A stretch of 23,106 nt of DNA from the NCBI GenBank assembly GCA_910585915.1, contig CAJUGF010000023.1, positions 568 to 23,673 on the forward strand, written 5' to 3'. Below, piece by piece: positions 7,715 through 13,657 of the stretch. The notes below the pieces were generated by a model. It worked only from the letters and a program-made list of their open reading frames with translations. It made no database searches and had not been told where the DNA came from. This DNA comes from an uncultured Bacilli bacterium. Its GTDB lineage: Bacteria; Bacillota_I; Bacilli_A; RF39; UBA660. Numbering within the stretch: position 1 is the stretch's first letter; every line of letters begins with the position of its first letter. Position numbers and translations under genes: made by a program.

Positions 7715-8674
7715 ATGTTAATCAATATCATATTATTAATTGTTGGTTTTATCGTTTTAGTGAAAGGTGCTGACCTCTTTGTAGATGCAGCATCATCCCT
7801 TGCTGAAAATTTTCATTTATCAAAAATGCTAATTGCCTTGACCATTGTAGCATTTGGAACCAGTGCCCCAGAATTTGCAGTATCTATAAAAGCTATTATG
7901 AGTGGCAGTGGAGATATGGTTCTAGGAAATGTTATTGGAAGTAATATTTTAAACATCTTATTAATTCTTGGAATATCCAGCTGTATTCATGCCTTAAATG
8001 TAAAAAATACAACCATCAAAAAAGAATTACCAATTACAATGCTAATTACGTCACTATTTATTGTTTTAGTAAATGATATACACCTATCTGGATCCAATGA
8101 AAATATATTATCTCGTGGTGATGGAATAACCATACTATTATTTTTTTCTATATTTATTTATTATTTGTTTACTGTTATGCGTTCCAAAAAAGAACCAGAA
8201 GAAATAAGAAAACCTAAATATAATATTTTATTATCTTTTCTATTTACATTAATAGGAATTGTATGTTTAGTAATTGGTAGCAATATTGTTGTCGATTCTG
8301 CATCCAAAATTGCTAGCTCATTAGGTGTAAGTGAAAGAATTATAGCTCTAACCATTGTCGCCCTAGGAACAAGTCTTCCTGAATTAGTAACCAGTGTAGT
8401 TGCAACCAAAAAGGGCGAATATGATATCGCCATTGGTAATGTCGTAGGAAGTAATATATTCAATATTGGAATCGTTCTCGGCATACCAGTTGCTATCTTT
8501 GGAAGCATATCTCATATATCATTTACTATGATAGACTTATTTGTTATGCTTCTATCTTCCATACTACTATTTGTCTTTAGTTACAAAAATTATAAAATTA
8601 GTCGCAAAGAAGGAATCATTTTTTTAATCGTTTTTCTAATATATTATGGAAATCTTATTTTTTCTTCTCTGTAA
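7715..8674 (+). CDS. Calcium/sodium antiporter of the CaCA family (YrbG-like)
   Basis: 319 residues, about ten membrane helices in two homologous halves. Each half carries the alpha-repeat signature of cation/Ca2+ exchangers (PF01699): GTSAPEFAVSI at 48-58 followed by GNVIGSNILN (71-80), and GTSLPELVTS at 218-227 followed by GNVVGSNIFN (241-250). The two acidic residues in those motifs, E53 and E223, are the ion-binding ones in NCX structures. The size, and the 18-GADLFVDAA / 188-GSNIVVDSA start of each half, fit YrbG/MaX1-like exchangers that expel Ca2+ against Na+ or H+. A 27-residue loop (SKKEPEEIRKPKYN region) joins the halves on the cytoplasmic side. AGAGGAG precedes ATG 7715. It is monocistronic with its own promoter and terminator. 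Confidence 0.92.
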   Translation: MLINIILLIVGFIVLVKGADLFVDAASSLAENFHLSKMLIALTIVAFGTSAPEFAVSIKAIMSGSGDMVLGNVIGSNILNILLILGISSCIHALNVKNTTIKKELPITMLITSLFIVLVNDIHLSGSNENILSRGDGITILLFFSIFIYYLFTVMRSKKEPEEIRKPKYNILLSFLFTLIGIVCLVIGSNIVVDSASKIASSLGVSERIIALTIVALGTSLPELVTSVVATKKGEYDIAIGNVVGSNIFNIGIVLGIPVAIFGSISHISFTMIDLFVMLLSSILLFVFSYKNYKISRKEGIIFLIVFLIYYGNLIFSSL

Positions 8675-8870
8675 TTTTGAGTGAATCATCACTCTTTTTT
8701 TTATGATGCGATAATCTTTCATTTTCGATAAAATTCAGGAATAGTTTTTTATTTTTACACATAATAGAAATAGAAGATTTCATCTCCTTATCTGCTAAAA
8801 TTGTAATCATATCATTTTCTTTCAATATAAGATATCTTTCATTAGTCCCATCTTTTTTTCTGATTTTCAT
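8655..8870 (-). CDS. Small basic protein of unknown function
   Basis: 71 residues, rich in Lys and Ser, no signal peptide or membrane helix. I do not recognise it. It begins MKIRKKDGTNERYLILKENDM, suggesting a small beta-strand region, then a C-terminal charged tail with HHKKKSDDSLK. Reality is supported by AGGTG placed 6 bases before the ATG, and by a good minus-strand promoter (-35 at 8936-8941, -10 at 8913-8918). Its last seven codons overlap the 3' end of the convergent antiporter, and the antiporter's terminator hairpin lies inside its reading frame, encoding part of the charged tail. It is divergent from the XRE regulator, with an inverted repeat between them, so co-regulation by that protein is plausible. 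Confidence 0.6.
   Translation of the reverse strand: MKIRKKDGTNERYLILKENDMITILADKEMKSSISIMCKNKKLFLNFIENERLSHHKKKSDDSLKITEKKK
8679..8702 (+). terminator. Intrinsic terminator of the antiporter gene
   Basis: GAGTGA (8679-8684), loop ATCA, TCACTC (8689-8694), then eight T residues. It sits within the coding region of the small convergent gene. Confidence 0.85.
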
Positions 8871-8885
8871 ACTTCACCTCGCAAG

Positions 8886-8900
8886 TGACAAATTGTGTCA
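8886..8900. promoter_or_regulatory. Inverted repeat, candidate operator
   Basis: TGACA (8886-8890), 5-base spacer, TGTCA (8896-8900). It overlaps the -35 of the plus-strand promoter for the XRE gene and lies just downstream of the predicted start of the minus-strand transcript. A dimer bound there could control both. The protein binding it is inferred to be the adjacent XRE regulator. Confidence 0.4.
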
Positions 8901-8920
8901 TTATTCAAGATAAATATAAC
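8893..8920 (+). promoter_or_regulatory. Candidate promoter of the XRE regulator
   Basis: -35 TTGTGT (8893-8898), 16-bp spacer, -10 TATAAC (8915-8920). A second possible -10, TATAAT at 8931-8936, lacks a good -35. Confidence 0.45.
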
Positions 8921-8941
8921 ATTGTCCCTTTATAATTGCAA
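8913..8941 (-). promoter_or_regulatory. Promoter of the small leftward gene
   Basis: Minus-strand -35 TTGCAA (8936-8941), 17-bp spacer, -10 TATATT (8913-8918), about 35 bases upstream of its ATG. Confidence 0.55.
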
Positions 8942-8961
8942 ATGAAATGGTGGTTAATCGG

Positions 8962-9204
8962 ATGAAACTAAATGTCAAAGACTATAAAAATAATGAAATA
9001 ATCAGAATATTAAGAGAATATTCCAGCATGACACAAAAAGAATTAGCTTCCAAATTATCTAAAAATGTACGAACTGTACAACGATATGAATCAGGAGAAG
9101 CAAATATTAATTTAGAATTAGTACGTGAAATCTGTGCCTTATGCGACTTAACAATTACCATAGAATCTAAAATAAAACAAAAAAATCAACAACCCAAACA
9201 ATAA
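8962..9204 (+). CDS. XRE-family helix-turn-helix regulator
   Basis: 80 residues. ATG 8962 is chosen over ATG 8947 because GGTGG at 8949-8953 makes a ribosome binding site only for the later start. The HTH_3 domain runs from about residue 9 to 65: NEIIRILREYSSMTQKELAS, recognition-helix region KNVRTVQRYESGEANINL, then LVREICALCDLTI. This is the Cro/C1 fold, which binds palindromic operators as a dimer. The tail KIKQKNQQPKQ is short, with no ligand or catalytic domain, so it is a minimal repressor-like protein or an antitoxin-like regulator. The inverted repeat upstream is the natural autoregulation site. The divergent small gene could be its partner, but nothing identifies a toxin there. Confidence 0.85.
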   Translation: MKLNVKDYKNNEIIRILREYSSMTQKELASKLSKNVRTVQRYESGEANINLELVREICALCDLTITIESKIKQKNQQPKQ

Positions 9205-9212
9205 ATTTTACT

Positions 9213-9240
9213 TTTGGAAATGAGTAAAAAATGGTATATT
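9213..9240 (+). promoter_or_regulatory. Candidate promoter of the esterase gene
   Basis: -35 TTTGGA (9213-9218), 16-bp spacer, -10 TATATT (9235-9240), 19 bases before the ATG at 9260. The -35 is imperfect. Confidence 0.4.
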
Positions 9241-9259
9241 TAAAATTAAGGTGTTTTAT

Positions 9260-10144
9260 ATGAGAAAATATAAGATTAGCAAAGAATATAAAATGTTTGA
9301 CCTAATATCACCACCTTTTTGCTCTTTTTTCTTTTTCTTATCCAAGATCATAGGAACAAGTTATATGTTTTTTTTAAAAAGCAATAAACAATTAAAGATC
9401 GAAAAAAAGAAATTAAAAGAAAATAAAAAAATAAATTTACTCTTTTATAGACCATCAAAGCCAACAGACAAAGTTCTGTTTTACATTCATGGTGGAGCTT
9501 ATGCCTATAAAGGATGTCGAAAACATTTTAAACTCTGTAAAGAATATAGCTTAAAAGGAAAAGTGAATATATTATATGTGGATTATCGTCTAATGCCCAA
9601 ATATCATTATCCTATTCCATTAGAAGATTGTTGGGCCTCTTACCAATGGATGATTGAAAATTATAAAAAATTAGGAATTAATCTATCAAAAATTATCATA
9701 GGTGGAGATAGTGCAGGTGGATGCTTAAGTGTTGAACTTATTCATAAAATAAACCAAAGTCAATTACCAAAACCATGTTATCAATTATTAATTTATCCCC
9801 TCCTTGACCATAGAATGCAAACAAATTCGATGTTAAAATTTAAAGATAGTCCAGGCTGGAATTCATTAAAAAATAAAAAAATGTGGAAAATGTACTTAAA
9901 GGATAGCAATTACCTGTCTGTAAATGAAAAAACAGTAAAAAATTTTCCACCAACTTATATTGAAACGGCAGAATTTGATTGTCTCCATGATGAAGCTATA
10001 GAATTTTGTAACAAATTAAAAGCAGAAAAAATACCCTTCATTTTAAACGAAACAAAAGAAACAATGCATGGTTTTGATCGGAAAAATACTAGTATTACAA
10101 AGAGTGCTCTTCGAAAAAGAATAGAAGTATTAAAAAAATTGTAG
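9260..10144 (+). CDS. Alpha/beta hydrolase, HSL (hormone-sensitive lipase) type esterase
   Basis: 294 residues with ATG at 9260, placed 6 bases after AAGGTG. The alpha/beta-hydrolase-3 core (PF07859) shows LFYIHGGAYAYKG with the oxyanion-hole HGG at 77-79. The nucleophile elbow is GGDSAGG with Ser151, the acid is probably D240 in ETAEFDCLHDEA, and the base is His270 in TMHGFD. A complete triad means an active carboxylesterase or deacetylase is likely; the natural substrate is unknown. The N-terminal ~42 residues include a hydrophobic stretch (FCSFFFFLSKIIGTSYMFFL) that may act as a lid or membrane-associating segment rather than a signal peptide, because several charged residues precede it and no cleavage motif is visible. 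It ends only 29 bases before the thioredoxin-like gene; a -10-like TATAAT at 10145-10150 in that gap may start a separate transcript. Confidence 0.87.
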   Translation: MRKYKISKEYKMFDLISPPFCSFFFFLSKIIGTSYMFFLKSNKQLKIEKKKLKENKKINLLFYRPSKPTDKVLFYIHGGAYAYKGCRKHFKLCKEYSLKGKVNILYVDYRLMPKYHYPIPLEDCWASYQWMIENYKKLGINLSKIIIGGDSAGGCLSVELIHKINQSQLPKPCYQLLIYPLLDHRMQTNSMLKFKDSPGWNSLKNKKMWKMYLKDSNYLSVNEKTVKNFPPTYIETAEFDCLHDEAIEFCNKLKAEKIPFILNETKETMHGFDRKNTSITKSALRKRIEVLKKL

Positions 10145-10173
10145 TATAATGTCCCATAGAGGAGAGGTAAACA

Positions 10174-10842
10174 ATGAAAAAACTATTAATCTTTATAATT
10201 GCTTTATGTGCCATTCTTCCAATTCCTGCTTTTGCGAGTACAAAAACTTATACTTCAAAAAATTTAGAAGAAACATTAAGCGCTGAAAATATAAAAGCCG
10301 ATTTATCGAACTACAAAGAAAATGATAACCAAGCAATTATCTATATGTTCCGAGGAGATGGATGTTCTTATTGTCGTTCATTTTTGAATTACTTGAGTAG
10401 TATTGTAGAGGAATATGGAGATTATTTTCGCTTAGTATCTTATGAAGTATGGCAAGATAACAATAATGCTGAACTATTAGAAAATGTCGCAAAATTTTTA
10501 GGGAAAGATGCTGATGGTGTTCCTTTCATCGTAATTGGAGACAAAGTGTTTGAAGGATATGGTGCTAATTATGATGATGATATTATTAACGCTATAAAAA
10601 AGCAGTATGACTCTAAAAATAGTTATGATGTTATGAAAGAAATAGAAATAGGGGACACAAAAGAAACAAAAGAAGAAGCAAATATATTAGTAATTTTTTG
10701 GAACATAATATTAGGAAGTAGTATAGTTGGATTATTACTATACTTCCATTCTGAAATAGCAAAACTAAAAGAACAAATTGAAAAACTAGAACAAAAGACA
10801 CAAAGTGAAAAAAAGACAAAAACAAAGACAGAAGAGCGTTAA
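10174..10842 (+). CDS. Exported, membrane-anchored thioredoxin-like protein
   Basis: 222 residues. A cleavable signal peptide (MKKLLIF to IPAFA, cleavage near residue 21) is followed by a thioredoxin-fold domain. That domain has the redox motif CSYC (64-67) after IIYMFRGDG and a cis-proline loop GVPF (P117). A linker of about 40 residues leads to one membrane helix (roughly 170-191), then a basic coiled-coil tail (AKLKEQIEKLEQK and a Lys/Thr-rich end). The topology puts the CxxC domain outside the cell and the coiled coil inside, an arrangement unlike the usual lipoprotein or N-anchored thioredoxins. Likely role: thiol-disulfide exchange on exported proteins; its electron donor is not in the window. 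AGAGGAGAGG gives a strong ribosome binding site, and the gene ends in its own terminator. Confidence 0.82.
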   Translation: MKKLLIFIIALCAILPIPAFASTKTYTSKNLEETLSAENIKADLSNYKENDNQAIIYMFRGDGCSYCRSFLNYLSSIVEEYGDYFRLVSYEVWQDNNNAELLENVAKFLGKDADGVPFIVIGDKVFEGYGANYDDDIINAIKKQYDSKNSYDVMKEIEIGDTKETKEEANILVIFWNIILGSSIVGLLLYFHSEIAKLKEQIEKLEQKTQSEKKTKTKTEER

Positions 10843-10852
10843 AGCTCTTTTT
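10832..10852 (+). terminator. Intrinsic terminator of the thioredoxin-like gene
   Basis: AAGAGC (10832-10837), loop GTTAAA holding the stop codon, GCTCTT (10844-10849), T run to 10852. A second weaker repeat, AATTCTT and AAGAATT, follows at about 10854-10872. Confidence 0.75.
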
Positions 10853-10858
10853 AAATTC

Positions 10859-10888
10859 TTGAAAAAAGAATTCAAGCTATGATACAAT
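10859..10888 (+). promoter_or_regulatory. Promoter of the HEAT / GT2-like pair
   Basis: -35 TTGAAA (10859-10864), 18-bp spacer, -10 TACAAT (10883-10888). Confidence 0.5.
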
Positions 10889-10930
10889 GAATCAAAGAAA
10901 ATGAGACTTTTGGGGAAGGTAGAGGTTTTG

Positions 10931-12040
10931 ATGTATTTAAAAGAAGTAACAGTAGCATATTTGCTTATGATAGGAATAATAATTCTGTATTGTATTATTT
11001 TTTTTGCAAATGAAGAAATCAAAACCAAACAAAAAAAACAAAACAATAATAAAATGAAACAACTAATTCAAAAAGAGTTAAAGAAAAAAAATGTATCTGC
11101 AGAACATTTAAAATATTTGCAGAAAAATTTAAGAACAGTAAAAAACTTATTTCTATGGGAAGATATTTTATTAGAAGAAAAGAAGAAAAAAGATAATCAC
11201 ATCATCAAATATTGTCAAGAAATTTCACCAGCTTTTAGTGATTTAACCAATTATTATCGTGAAAAAGATTCTATTGAAAAAGCTTATTTTACGCATGTGT
11301 TATCTAAATTTCCAGAAATCATTCAAAATGAAGATAATAAAGTACAATATGCTATGATGCAATTCGTTTTTGATCCCTCTGTCTATTGTAGGGAAAATGC
11401 TATGCTTTTTTTCTATCAAAAAGGTTCAGTAAATCAAGTCATTAATTCCCTAAAAAAAATAAGCAAACGAAATTTATATTATAGTCCGCGGCTCCTTGCT
11501 GATGATCTCTTAAAATTTACAGGAAATAAAGAGGAATTATCCGATGCTTTGTTAAAAGACTTTGACATTTTTAATAAAAAAATTCAATTAGCAATTATTA
11601 ATTATTTAAGATTTTCAAAATGTGATCGTAGAGTAGAGCTTTATGAAAAATTAAAAAAACAAAACTATGATAAAGAAGTGATTTTGGCAATTATTCGTTA
11701 TTTTAGAGTTCAAATATATAAGCCAGTACGTAACATTTTATTTAAAATAATGGAAGATAAAAAAGATTACAATTATGAATATCGCTTAGTTGCAGCCTAT
11801 ACTTTATCTAGTTATGACGATGCGCAAACAAGAACATTATTAGTAGAAGGCCTAAAAGACAAAAATTGGTTTGTTCGGAAAAATAGTGCTTTATCTCTAG
11901 CCAGAATGCAATTAACCAAAGAAGAACAAAATCAAATATTTGCGTTGAATGATCGCTATGCCAAAGAAATGATGCAATATATTTTAGAAGAAACAAAACA
12001 AATTAGAAAGGAGAGCAGAAATGGAGAGCTTACTACGTGA
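10931..12040 (+). CDS. Membrane-anchored HEAT-repeat protein
   Basis: 369 residues. ATG 10931 is preferred to ATG 10901 because AGAGG lies 5 bases before it and the protein then opens with its membrane anchor (residues about 7-26, VTVAYLLMIGIIILYCIIFF). The rest is charged and helical, with no cleavage site, so the bulk is cytoplasmic. Helical-hairpin repeats are visible through the middle and are clearest near the end, where RLVAAYTLSSYDDAQTRTLL and FVRKNSALSLARM match the HEAT/PBS-lyase consensus. Such scaffolds bind proteins and have no catalytic residues. Its stop lies 20 bases inside the next gene, so it is translationally coupled to the glycosyltransferase-like membrane protein, and the two probably form a complex. 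The pairing of a HEAT membrane protein with a processive-type GT2 occurs in other Firmicutes as I recall, but that needs a search. Confidence 0.75.
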   Translation: MYLKEVTVAYLLMIGIIILYCIIFFANEEIKTKQKKQNNNKMKQLIQKELKKKNVSAEHLKYLQKNLRTVKNLFLWEDILLEEKKKKDNHIIKYCQEISPAFSDLTNYYREKDSIEKAYFTHVLSKFPEIIQNEDNKVQYAMMQFVFDPSVYCRENAMLFFYQKGSVNQVINSLKKISKRNLYYSPRLLADDLLKFTGNKEELSDALLKDFDIFNKKIQLAIINYLRFSKCDRRVELYEKLKKQNYDKEVILAIIRYFRVQIYKPVRNILFKIMEDKKDYNYEYRLVAAYTLSSYDDAQTRTLLVEGLKDKNWFVRKNSALSLARMQLTKEEQNQIFALNDRYAKEMMQYILEETKQIRKESRNGELTT

Positions 12041-13304
12041 CATTTTTTTTGCTTTAAGCAATTTCTTTCTAATTTATTTAATTGGAAATTCATTAAACCT
12101 AAGCTTTTTAACAGTCAAAGGTATCAAAAAATCTAAAAAAGCAAGAAAACAGCAAGAATATCACAATCGCTTAAATCATGATTACTATATACCAGTATCA
12201 ATTATTGTAAGCACTGAAGACGATGAAAAGAAAATAGAAAAGTGCCTAAAGGCCTTACAAAATTTAAATTATAAATTATATGAAATTGTTATAGTAGATA
12301 ATGGATCTATAGATCGAACCACTGAAATAATAATTACAAAATATGAATTAAAAAAAGTAAATAGACCAATCCATAGAGTATTACCTACTGGTGAATTAAC
12401 AGGAATCTACCAAAACAGCAATCAAAAAATAAAAATAACTTTAATAACCAAAAGTAAAACAAAGAAAAAAGATGCTTTAAATGCTGGTATAAATGTTGCA
12501 GAATACCCCTATGTAATTTTTATCACACCAAACTTTATTTTAAAAAAAGAAACCTTAGAAAATTTAGTACGTCCCATTTTGGAGGATGATAAAGTAATCA
12601 TTTGTAATGGAACTCTTCAAATTGGAAGCGAACAAAGTAAAACGCAAGAATATACTTTTCCAACTTCATTTTTATCTAAACTTCAAGTGTTTGAATGGAA
12701 TCGTAAAAATAATATAGAACAAGTTTATCGATATCTGCCATCACTTACATTATTCAAAAAAGATATGATTCAAGTTGTAAAAGGTTTTAACGAAGAAGCA
12801 ATTGGAGAAAATTTTGAATTAATGCATAAAATAAAAAATAAGATCACAGAAAAAGAAAACAATAAAATAAAAGAAAGTAATAATGCAGTAGCATTATACA
12901 ATCCAACAAGTAATATTATTGAATTTATGAAGCAACGATACAAACAATATCATGGCTTAAAAAAGAGCCTTAAAAAAGAATATCAAGGATCTCGAAACTT
13001 AATAAACAAAATAAAAATATTGGATTACTGGTTCTATGGAAAATACTCTTCATGGATTACATTACTAGGTACAATTTCTTTAATAATGTCTTGCATGAAT
13101 AAAACCATCGAACTTCAAAATATAATAATATTCTTTACTATTTATATCCTATTTTGCAGCACATTATCTTTTTGTTTATTCTTAATAAATTTATGGGAAA
13201 AACAGCAAAAAATTTCTTTTTTCAATTTCTTGAAAAGTATGTTTTGGGCAGTATGTGACAATACATTGCTACCCATTTTACTATTTTTTATCAAAATACC
13301 ATGA
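12021..13304 (+). CDS. Membrane GT2-fold protein with degenerate catalytic motifs
   Basis: 427 residues. One N-terminal membrane helix (about 8-30), a cytoplasmic GT-A-like domain (about 55-300) and a C-terminal set of two or three helices (about 344-427) reproduce the layout of BcsA/IcaA/hyaluronan-synthase-type processive GT2 enzymes. The first motif survives (IVIVDNGSIDRT, D93), as does KKKDALNAGI (148-157). The metal-binding DXD position reads TPN (169-171, in VIFITPNFIL), the ED of the catalytic TED motif reads EN (GENFEL, 262-267), and QxxRW reads QRYKQY (305-310). With three essential sites changed it is probably not an active transferase and may be a regulatory or scaffold pseudo-enzyme with the HEAT protein. 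AAGGAG precedes ATG 12021, and the frame is intact. Alternatively it uses an unusual chemistry. Confidence 0.8.
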   Translation: MESLLRDIFFALSNFFLIYLIGNSLNLSFLTVKGIKKSKKARKQQEYHNRLNHDYYIPVSIIVSTEDDEKKIEKCLKALQNLNYKLYEIVIVDNGSIDRTTEIIITKYELKKVNRPIHRVLPTGELTGIYQNSNQKIKITLITKSKTKKKDALNAGINVAEYPYVIFITPNFILKKETLENLVRPILEDDKVIICNGTLQIGSEQSKTQEYTFPTSFLSKLQVFEWNRKNNIEQVYRYLPSLTLFKKDMIQVVKGFNEEAIGENFELMHKIKNKITEKENNKIKESNNAVALYNPTSNIIEFMKQRYKQYHGLKKSLKKEYQGSRNLINKIKILDYWFYGKYSSWITLLGTISLIMSCMNKTIELQNIIIFFTIYILFCSTLSFCLFLINLWEKQQKISFFNFLKSMFWAVCDNTLLPILLFFIKIP

Positions 13305-13326
13305 AAAAAGAAATTACAAATAAATT

Positions 13327-13352
13327 AAAACGACTTGTGAAAAAGTCGTTTT
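13327..13352. terminator. Bidirectional terminator between GT2-like gene and tRNA
   Basis: Perfect 10-bp repeat: AAAACGACTT (13327-13336) and AAGTCGTTTT (13343-13352), 6-base loop. T runs exist on both strands. It serves the rightward HEAT/GT2-like unit and the leftward tRNA. Confidence 0.82.
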
Positions 13353-13360
13353 CTATTGTT

Positions 13361-13376
13361 ACTCGAAAGCTCGAGT
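13361..13376. repeat. Short inverted repeat in the tRNA 3' trailer
   Basis: ACTCGA (13361-13366), loop AAGC, TCGAGT (13371-13376). There is no T run, so not a terminator by itself. It forms a hairpin in the leftward precursor between the tRNA 3' end and the terminator, perhaps protecting the trailer or guiding its processing. Confidence 0.45.
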
Positions 13377-13388
13377 TTGATATCAATC

Positions 13389-13465
13389 TGGTGGCCCGTA
13401 TGGGTTTCGAACCCATGAATATTGCCTTGAGAGGGCAACGTGTTAAACCACTTCACCAACGGGTC
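13389..13465 (-). tRNA. tRNA-Glu, anticodon CUC
   Basis: Read on the minus strand the 77 bases fold as a full cloverleaf with CCA encoded (13389-13391). D-stem GTG/CAC, anticodon stem TTGCC/GGCAA with loop CTCTCAA (anticodon CTC at 34-36, U33 present), T-stem ATGGG/CCCAT with loop TTCGAAA, discriminator A73. The acceptor stem GACCCGT/ACGGGCC pairs at six of seven positions, with an A2-C71 mismatch that G2 would repair. Anticodon CUC reads GAG, a minor Glu codon in so AT-rich a genome; the UUC isoacceptor must be elsewhere. The D-loop has one more T than typical Bacillus tRNA-Glu. Own promoter at 13477-13505. Confidence 0.9.
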
Positions 13466-13476
13466 AATACATACTT

Positions 13477-13505
13477 ATTCTAACATAATTTAATATTTCA
13501 TACAA
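13477..13505 (-). promoter_or_regulatory. tRNA-Glu promoter
   Basis: Minus-strand -35 TTGTAT (13500-13505), 17-bp spacer, -10 TAGAAT (13477-13482), ending 11 bases before the mature 5' end. Confidence 0.65.
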
Positions 13506-13523
13506 TCTACAAATGAAAAAAAC

Positions 13524-13554
13524 TTGACCATTACCTAAGGTAATAGTTTATAGT
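13524..13554 (+). promoter_or_regulatory. MerR-family-type promoter with 15-bp palindromic operator
   Basis: -35 TTGACC (13524-13529), an elongated 19-bp spacer, -10 TATAGT (13549-13554). The spacer is filled by ATTACCTAAGGTAAT (13530-13544), a 7-1-7 perfect palindrome. A 19-20 bp spacer with the operator inside it is the hallmark of promoters activated by MerR-family regulators, which untwist the DNA. It reads toward the ABC exporter, about 100 bases upstream of its start, with no gene of its own between. No MerR gene is in the window. Confidence 0.7.
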
Positions 13555-13608
13555 TGAATTAGAAAGGAAAGAAAAAGTAATTTATAACACAAATTTCAAG
13601 AGATAATG

Positions 13609-13637
13609 CTTGTTTTGAGATAAACAAGGTGTATAAT
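13609..13637 (+). promoter_or_regulatory. Proximal promoter of the ABC exporter with inverted repeat
   Basis: -35 TTGTTT (13610-13615), 16-bp spacer, -10 TATAAT (13632-13637). An inverted repeat CTTGTTT (13609-13615) / AAACAAG (13622-13628) covers the -35 and most of the spacer, so a repressor may bind there; in a transcript from the upstream promoter it would also form a hairpin. The interval 13483-13657 holds no coding region that I can support. Confidence 0.55.
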
Positions 13638-13657
13638 AAAAAAAGGAGGAGTAATAT

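Noticed and set aside
8947..8961. Upstream ATG (8947) as the XRE start
   Set aside because: No ribosome binding site in front of it; GGTGG lies just inside this stretch and fits the ATG at 8962.
9206..9230. TTTTACT / AGTAAAA repeat after the XRE gene as a terminator
   Set aside because: Short, A/T only and with no T run after it; it more likely just overlaps the promoter of the next gene.
13301..13483. 60-codon plus-strand open frame directly after the GT2-like gene
   Set aside because: It runs across the terminator, its trailer hairpin and the antisense strand of the tRNA-Glu gene. It has no ribosome binding site of its own and its residues simply translate the tRNA complement.
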